A stretch of DNA of 64,000 nt from SZAS-103 sp038226665 (lineage in GTDB: Bacteria > Pseudomonadota > Gammaproteobacteria > Xanthomonadales > Xanthomonadaceae), in contig JBBRQI010000004.1 of the NCBI GenBank assembly GCA_038226665.1, positions 98,815 through 162,814 of the forward strand, read 5' to 3'. Positions 59,202-64,000 of this stretch are shown in pieces. The notes beneath the pieces were generated by a model. The model was given only the letters and a program-made list of their open reading frames with translations, was not told the origin of the DNA and did no database searches. A program made the position numbers and the translations under genes. Positions within the stretch are counted from its first letter, which is position 1. Every line of letters starts with the position of its first letter.

Positions 59202-59269
59202 GGCTGTTCAGGCGTCGAGCGAGGACTGCGCTATTTGCGCCTTGCTGGTGAGCACGGTCAGCCATGCAT

Positions 59270-59359
59270 CCGGCGGCACGCCGCCGCACGACGCGCGCTC
59301 CGTCGCGTTGGCATGAAGGTCTGCTGGCAATCCGCACCTCAGCGCGAGCGGAGCAAGGC
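59270..59359. repeat. MITE-like repeat, copy B
   Basis: It matches copy A: CGGCGGCACGCCGCCGCAC, GCGCTCCGTCGCGT, CTGCTGG and GCGCGAGCGGAGCAAGGC, in the same order and orientation about 960 bp away. The 59202-59441 gap otherwise shows no gene. Confidence 0.6.
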
Positions 59360-59441
59360 GACTTGACGGCCGAGCGCGCTCAGCCATTGGCGAGCGCAGA
59401 ATGGGCGCAGCGCGAACGCGCGCGAACCCGAGGTGCACGTC

Positions 59442-60743
59442 GTGAGGAAATTGTTGCTGGGGTGGTTGATCGCCGCCGCCGCGTGTCTTCAATCGAGCGC
59501 GTCCAGCGCCGGAGACAACACGATCGCAGGGGACTGGCAAGGCGAGTGGGTGAAGTCGGGCGATCACCTGCCGGTGACATTCAGCTTTCGCGCAGACGGT
59601 GGCCATGTCGTCGGCGTTTTCGGTTCGGACGCGTTGCAGGCCGCCGGGATTCCGGTCACCAGCGTGGTCGATAGCGGCGGGGTCGTCCATTTCCAGATCA
59701 AGGGCGACGACAGCGCGACGACGTTCGACGGGACAGTGGAGGGGCCCAGGATGGTCGGCACCTTCACCGACGGCCATTCGAAGGGAACCTTTACGCTGGC
59801 CCGCATCGCGGGTGAGCCGACGTCGGTGCGAACGCGGGACGTGACGTTCCGCAACGACGGCGCGACCCTGTCTGGCACGCTCATACTGCCTTCGACGACC
59901 GGCCGCCATCCCGCAGTGCTGTTCCTGCAGGGTTCTGGCCCCGAGGGGCGATGGGCGAACCGCTATCTTGCCGAGGCGTTCGCCAAGGCGGGCATCGTCG
60001 GGCTGATCTATGACAAGCGGGGAGTCGGCGGTTCGTCGGGCGACTGGGCGAAGGTCGGCTTCGATGTGCTGGCCGGGGACGGCGCAGCCGGGGCGAGGCT
60101 GCTCGCGGCGCAACCGGAGGTGGATCCTGCCAAGGTCGGCGTCTATGGCCACAGCCAAGGTGGGACGATCGCGCCGCTCGTGACGAAAAGCGCCGAGGGC
60201 ATCGGATTCGTGATCGCGTCGGCGGCCGCGGGTGGCGATCCGGAAGACGTGGAAATCTTCAGCGTCGAAAACGACATCGGAATCGCGAGCCTGACGAAGC
60301 GCGAGCAGGAAGATGCACGCGCCTACGTTCGCGCGCTGGTCGAGACGGCCTACAGGGGCGGCGACCACGCGCGCCTTGAAGCGCTTGCGGTGAAGTTCAA
60401 GGATCGCGCATGGTTCATTCCGCTGCCGCCGTCAGACAACAGTTACTGGATCATTTCGCGTGCGATCGGCGATTTGGATCCCGCGAAAGCATGGTCCGGA
60501 GTGAAGGTGCCTGTGCTGCTGCTCTACGGCGGCCACGACGAGCGCGTGCCTGCCTCCGCGAGCATCGCTTCGATCGTCGCCGCGCTGCACGGCGCAGGCA
60601 ATGATCGTGTGACTGTTCGCCAATTTCCGAACGCCGACCACACCTTCACGATCGTCGACCCTGCGCATGCCAACGCCTGGCCGATCCATGTGCCCGATTA
60701 CGCCAGCACGATCGCGGCGTGGGTGCTTGCGCAGCAGCGATAA
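59442..60743 (+). CDS. Secreted alpha/beta hydrolase
   Basis: This protein of about 433 aa has a signal peptide (MRKLLLGWLIAAAACLQSSASSAG), a beta-rich N-terminal domain (about residues 30-130), and an alpha/beta hydrolase domain. The hydrolase domain has the oxyanion region VLFLQGSGPEGRW, the nucleophile GHSQGG (Ser238), an Asp in YGGHDERVP, and a His in NADHTFTI. Unknown lipid or peptide ester substrates are likely; the position of the lid is not clear. GTG 59442 has GAGG eight bases upstream; GTG 59433 is an alternative. Confidence 0.86.
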   Translation: MRKLLLGWLIAAAACLQSSASSAGDNTIAGDWQGEWVKSGDHLPVTFSFRADGGHVVGVFGSDALQAAGIPVTSVVDSGGVVHFQIKGDDSATTFDGTVEGPRMVGTFTDGHSKGTFTLARIAGEPTSVRTRDVTFRNDGATLSGTLILPSTTGRHPAVLFLQGSGPEGRWANRYLAEAFAKAGIVGLIYDKRGVGGSSGDWAKVGFDVLAGDGAAGARLLAAQPEVDPAKVGVYGHSQGGTIAPLVTKSAEGIGFVIASAAAGGDPEDVEIFSVENDIGIASLTKREQEDARAYVRALVETAYRGGDHARLEALAVKFKDRAWFIPLPPSDNSYWIISRAIGDLDPAKAWSGVKVPVLLLYGGHDERVPASASIASIVAALHGAGNDRVTVRQFPNADHTFTIVDPAHANAWPIHVPDYASTIAAWVLAQQR

Positions 60744-61014
60744 CAACAGTGCGATCAGCGTCTGGGGCATCCCGCAAATTCACGTCGGCAACTCGAGCTG
60801 TTCCCGCCGTATGCCATGCCGTCGCAACGTCCATGCGGTGTTTTCCCTACAACCATGAGCGTGTGTCGGATGGCGGTCGCCGCCCGAGCAGCTGCGATCG
60901 GCAACTGCTTGTATAGTGCCGACGGGGTCAGCGCTGAACTGTTTCACGTTCCAGAAGCCATCCGCCAGGCCGCTTGCGGGCATCCATTTGCCATTTAGAA
61001 CGGGGAGAGTCTCG
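60744..61014. other. Intergenic region without a recognised gene
   Basis: No open frame with a ribosome-binding site or recognisable product was found. The end of the region carries the GGGGAGAG of the next gene. Confidence 0.5.
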
Positions 61015-61998
61015 ATGCATTCGAAGGGTCTGGTAGTTGCCGCAATCGCCGTCGCGCTGTCGATATCCATTGCACATGCGCAGGAGCGCAACAACGGGGT
61101 GATCGAGCAGCACGGATTCCTCGGCCGGACCATCGAGCCGGACGAGTTTCAGGTTTTTCGCGCGAGCGAATTCCAGGCGACGCACAAGGTAGCGATCTCG
61201 GTGTTCAATGTCGCGTTCCCGCGCGAGAACCATTTCAGCGCCAACACGAGCGGCAGCAATTCCCTGTTCACCCATTCGGCCAAGGCGAGCATGAAAACGA
61301 CGATGACCGGCGTCGACCAGGCCACGCAGCAGCGCATTGCCGACAGGGCGTACGCGCTGTTCGTCGCCCAACTCAAGGACGCGGGTTACGAGGTGGTCGA
61401 CCAGGCAGGGCTCGTGCAGGCAGCGCCGGAGTATGCGACCTGGGACAAGTTGCCGAACTTCAGCGAAGGCCGGTTCGGTGCGTATGTGGCGCCCACGGGA
61501 ATGTCGGTGCACTTTCTGCAGGGCGATACGGCCAAGCGCGACACCTCGGGGATGTTCGGGCAGCCGATGACGGCTTTTCGCGGACTCGATCGGCCACAGG
61601 CGTTCGGCCGTTCGCCGTACATCGCGCACGACGGCAAGCTCGGCATCATCGCGGTGACGCTGGTTGTGGATTACGGCGCGTATTCCAGCAGCGGCGAGAA
61701 GCACGGCATGGGCAAGGCGTCTGCCAGCTTCAACCCCGGCGCGACGATCGAAGCCGGCAACATCAACGACAGTGGCACCCTGGTGGAATATTGGAGCCCG
61801 GACTCGGGCGGATTCCCGGCGGTCGCATTCCTGCAACGGCCGGTGCGCTCCGCAAAGGAGCTGGGCGTGATCCAGGGCACTGAAGATTCCGGCGACTACA
61901 CCCTCGCAGCCGATCCGGCGAAGTTCGAGGCTGCGGCGAACGAAGTGGTCGACATCGCGGTGCCCAAGCTGGTGGGCGTCATGGCCGCCGGGAAATAA
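61015..61998 (+). CDS. Secreted hypothetical protein (327 aa)
   Basis: I do not recognise a family. A signal peptide (LVVAAIAVALSISIAHAQ) is followed by a soluble domain with FRASEFQATHKVAISVFNVAF, ALFVAQLKDAGYEVVDQ, and IAVTLVVDYGAYSSSGEKHGMGKASASF. These parts suggest an alternating alpha/beta secreted protein, perhaps a lipoprotein-like or stress protein. ATG 61015 has GGGGAGAG upstream; an in-frame ATG at 60916 would precede the signal peptide by 33 residues. Confidence 0.75.
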   Translation: MHSKGLVVAAIAVALSISIAHAQERNNGVIEQHGFLGRTIEPDEFQVFRASEFQATHKVAISVFNVAFPRENHFSANTSGSNSLFTHSAKASMKTTMTGVDQATQQRIADRAYALFVAQLKDAGYEVVDQAGLVQAAPEYATWDKLPNFSEGRFGAYVAPTGMSVHFLQGDTAKRDTSGMFGQPMTAFRGLDRPQAFGRSPYIAHDGKLGIIAVTLVVDYGAYSSSGEKHGMGKASASFNPGATIEAGNINDSGTLVEYWSPDSGGFPAVAFLQRPVRSAKELGVIQGTEDSGDYTLAADPAKFEAAANEVVDIAVPKLVGVMAAGK

Positions 61999-62067
61999 GT
62001 GCTGGGCGCGACTTGAATGGGGGGCAGAATCAGGCGGAATTCGTGGGCTGCCCCTTTCCCCTGGATG

Positions 62068-62334
62068 CGTCAGTCGGCCCGGCTCCGGCAAGCGAAACTC
62101 GATGCCTTCAATGACTCACTGAAGGATCAACTTACCAATCGCCAAGCGCTGATCGCGCTCGGCGTGCAGTTTATCGGGATGGCCGAAAGGCACGCAGTCT
62201 TTGAGTGGCTCGGAAGGGCTTGTAAGCTCGGATTTCTCAGTCACGAAAGGGCAGCCGCGCACTGCCTTATCGCTTCAGCAGCAGGCCCTGCCGCGCGGCT
62301 GCGGCGGCAGGTGCAGCATGCGTCCGAGTTTCCG
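62068..62334 (+). pseudogene. Possible gene fragment (helical, unknown)
   Basis: An open frame starts MRQSARLRQAKLDAFNDSLK and reads like a genuine helical protein for about 85 codons (QALIALGVQFIGMAERHAVFEWLGRACKLGFLSHERAAAHCLI). It then runs on antisense through the end of the next gene (to 62556). No clear ribosome-binding site is seen. It may be a real small protein or a decayed fragment. Nothing else is visible in the 61999-62334 gap. Confidence 0.25.
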
Positions 62335-62835
62335 TCAGCGACGCACGTGATCGAGAATCGCCCAGAGTGCTGCGGCACCCAAGGTCTTGACCACCATGGG
62401 ATGCTGGGCATAGAACTCGCTCACGGTGTTGACGATGCCGGGATTGCTGTTTTGCGCCTGTGTTGCCACCTCCTGCACCTGCTGGGGCGTCACCTGCGAC
62501 GCTTGTTCAGGCGAGATGTTCTGCGTCGGCGAGCCGGCCGGGGACTGCAACCCTAGTTGAGACAACAAGCCCCCAGCGTTTGGACCGGCCGCCGCAAGCA
62601 GCCGATTGAGAAGCCCGCTCCGCTGGTCCGGATTGGACTGGCCGAACAGGTGCGCCACCAACTGCCCGAACGGTGGCGTCTGCGGCGAGTTGAACGCTGA
62701 GGTCATTCCTTGCGCAACTGCATTGGACGAGCTCGACGTTGCGACCTGCTGGAAGCGGTTTTGCATGTCTTGCGATGGTTGGCCACTGCCCGCGCCGAGC
62801 AGTTCATCCATCAGGCTTTCGACTTCTGCGTTCAT
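62335..62835 (-). CDS. Hypothetical protein (166 aa)
   Basis: I do not recognise a family. It is acidic at the N-terminus (MNAEVESLMDELLGAG), then Gln/Ser/Pro-rich in the middle (QNISPEQASQVTPQQVQEVATQAQ), ending in a hydrophobic helix (MVVKTLGAAALWAILDHVRR). The terminal helix could bind a membrane. ATG 62835 has GGAGC upstream. Similar unnamed proteins occur in Xanthomonadales and Burkholderiales, but no role is established. Confidence 0.65.
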   Translation of the reverse strand: MNAEVESLMDELLGAGSGQPSQDMQNRFQQVATSSSSNAVAQGMTSAFNSPQTPPFGQLVAHLFGQSNPDQRSGLLNRLLAAAGPNAGGLLSQLGLQSPAGSPTQNISPEQASQVTPQQVQEVATQAQNSNPGIVNTVSEFYAQHPMVVKTLGAAALWAILDHVRR

Positions 62836-63198
62836 GACTTGCTCCGCGACTCAGGAAGACGCTGAGCCTACGCTGGTTTAAGGAGTTATGACAGCCAAGC
62901 TGAGCGTGCCGTCATTGGTTCGGGTAGCCAAACCGTCAACGGCCGCAGGCGGGTCGAAGGACACTTGCTGGTCACGGTGGTGGTGACTCAGTCCCCCGTT
63001 TGCTTTCTGCTAAAGTCGGTCGCCGGGGAGGCCAGCCATGCTGGCGTGGTGAACGCGACGGACGACGGGACGGTCCGGTTTCTGCTGTATGTCGTGCCGG
63101 AGGCGTGAGGGTATCTCCGAAAAATCCCCGGCTCAAGGAAGGGGATCGGCATTCCGCTATGCGACCCACTGACTTACGCAACGTCTGAGGTACGGGCA
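62836..63198. other. Regulatory gap upstream of the sensor gene
   Basis: A 32-codon frame at 62888-62986 has AAGGAG close upstream (MTAKLSVPSL) but no further support. CTAAAGT near 63012 could be a -10 element. The stem ATCCCC/GGGGAT lies near 63124-63146. I see no other gene. Confidence 0.3.
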
Positions 63199-64000
63199 AT
63201 GAAACGAACCTTTGACGACCCGCTGGTAATCGGCATCGGAATGGCGGTGACGTTGCTGCTTCTCTTCGCAGGTCTAGCGTATCGGAACACCCGCCAACTC
63301 AATGAGGACGCCCGTTGGGTTGCCGACACCCAGGAAGTGCTGAACTTGACCTCCAAGGTGATGCTGGCGTTGGCAGATGCCGACACAGGACAGGGGGGCT
63401 TTCTCGTCACCGGCAAGGACGAGTTTTTGCAGCCCTACGACGCCGCCCTCGTCCGGTTGAACGGTCTCATCTCAAAGCTGAAAGACAGAACCAAAGACAA
63501 TTCCGGCCAGCAAGCCCGCATCACAAAGTTGCAAGAGATGACCGGTGTGCAGATGTCGCTGATGAATGAGGTCATCGACCTGCGGCACAAGGACGAGAAG
63601 GCGGCCCAAGCGTTTGTGCTCACCGGCAAGCTGAAGACGCAGATGGACGCCATTCGGCAGGCCGTTGCCGACATCGTAAAGGCAGAAGACGACTTACTCT
63701 TGAAGCGGGAGAGCGAGGAGGGCGCGACCTATCGACTTGCCGTCACCACCGGCCTGGTCACCGCCTTCGTGGGATTGATCGCGATCGGAGCGTTCATTTG
63801 GCTCTTGCGTCGCAGTCTGGCCGCCCGGCAGAAGACCGCTGGCCTCCTGTACGAACAACGCGAGTGGTTTCGCCTGACACTGGCGAGTCTCGGGGATGGC
63901 GTGATCGCCACCGACTCCGCTGGCAGGGTAACGTTTCTCAACGCGGTGGCGCAGTCCCTGACCGGCTGGTCGGAGGAAAACGCGAGAGGCATGCCGATGG
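63199..64000 (+). CDS. CHASE3-PAS sensor protein (probable histidine kinase, 3' truncated by window edge)
   Basis: The visible 267 codons show a first membrane segment (PLVIGIGMAVTLLLLFAGLAY), a periplasmic CHASE3 domain (ALADADTGQGGFLVTGKDEFLQPYDAA is diagnostic), a second membrane segment (VTTGLVTAFVGLIAIGAFIWLL), and the start of a PAS domain (WFRLTLASLGDGVIATDSAGRVTFLN). CHASE3-PAS is typical of hybrid histidine kinases and diguanylate cyclases; the output domain is beyond the window. ATG 63199 has GAGG eight bases upstream. Confidence 0.85.
   Translation, partial: MKRTFDDPLVIGIGMAVTLLLLFAGLAYRNTRQLNEDARWVADTQEVLNLTSKVMLALADADTGQGGFLVTGKDEFLQPYDAALVRLNGLISKLKDRTKDNSGQQARITKLQEMTGVQMSLMNEVIDLRHKDEKAAQAFVLTGKLKTQMDAIRQAVADIVKAEDDLLLKRESEEGATYRLAVTTGLVTAFVGLIAIGAFIWLLRRSLAARQKTAGLLYEQREWFRLTLASLGDGVIATDSAGRVTFLNAVAQSLTGWSEENARGMPM

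Noticed and set aside
59208..60368. A 386-codon minus frame opposite the alpha/beta hydrolase
   Set aside because: It has no motif, no ribosome-binding site, and a high Arg/Asp/His content typical of antisense frames.
60928..62091. A 387-codon minus frame opposite the 61-kb secreted protein
   Set aside because: Same reason; the plus-strand gene has a signal peptide and Shine-Dalgarno.

Overview
The window is GC-rich (roughly 65 % in the lines I counted), densely coding gammaproteobacterial chromosome. Several things point to the Xanthomonadales, with Rhodanobacteraceae or Xanthomonadaceae as the best guess: a FimX-type degenerate GGDEF/EAL protein, a DksA with a long Lys/Ala/Pro-rich N-terminus and a zinc finger reduced to one Cys, the mtaD-ubiG-gph-phytoene-synthase-like run, gluQRS, a REP-associated tyrosine transposase (RAYT), and 'VTGSR/VTGNR' motifs typical of TonB receptors in this order. 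I see no prophage, plasmid or CRISPR signature. Most of the window is housekeeping chromosome.

Layout. 1-5.2 kb: the end of a sterol-desaturase-like gene, a 50-bp repeat cluster, then a four-gene overlapping minus-strand unit (ECF sigma, probable anti-sigma, IMPACT/YigZ, ABC exporter). 5.3-10.4 kb: a large GAF-GAF-GGDEF-EAL protein and a VWA lipoprotein. 10.7-15.6 kb: aldehyde dehydrogenase, xseA, ispG and a PAP2 phosphatase bracketed by a duplicated ispG 3' end. 15.7-21.2 kb: VOC protein, EamA transporter, murB, pyrD, DUF4190 and an ALDH7-type dehydrogenase. 21.3-30.3 kb: tRNA-Arg, DUF1993, cNMP-DUF1003, OprB porin, RNB nuclease, tRNA-Ala, rnd, SUMF1-like lipoprotein and M48 protease. 30.4-33 kb: a polyhydroxyalkanoate regulatory patch (two acetoacetyl-CoA reductases flanking phaR). 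33-42.6 kb: gluQ, fimX, epmB/efp, mtaD-ubiG-gph-phytoene-synthase-like, folE2. 42.9-50.7 kb: DUF2339-DUF3999, M23 peptidase, dihydroorotase, yidD, extended dksA.

50.7-63 kb is the accessory part. It has an AT-rich gene fragment plus small membrane protein, a RAYT bracketed by TTAATTACCTCC motifs, a GAF-GGDEF cyclase, and a DUF900-like hydrolase. It then has a sharply AT-rich islet (about 54.66-56.8 kb) encoding a P-loop ATPase and an overlapping winged-helix + PD-(D/E)XK nuclease. The islet is followed by an array of about sixteen 21-bp repeats, a solo XRE regulator between 40-bp direct repeats, and a glycine-zipper protein between MITE-like repeats. The window ends inside a CHASE3-PAS sensor gene.

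How genes work together. EpmB probably modifies Lys34 of the divergently encoded EF-P. The sigma/anti-sigma genes overlap and probably form a regulatory pair. PhaR and the two reductases belong to PHA metabolism. c-di-GMP signalling is strongly represented (three GGDEF-family proteins). The ATPase-nuclease pair is the best candidate here for an undescribed, possibly anti-phage, system. That function is inferred from domain architecture, atypical base composition and mobile surroundings; the sequence does not prove it.
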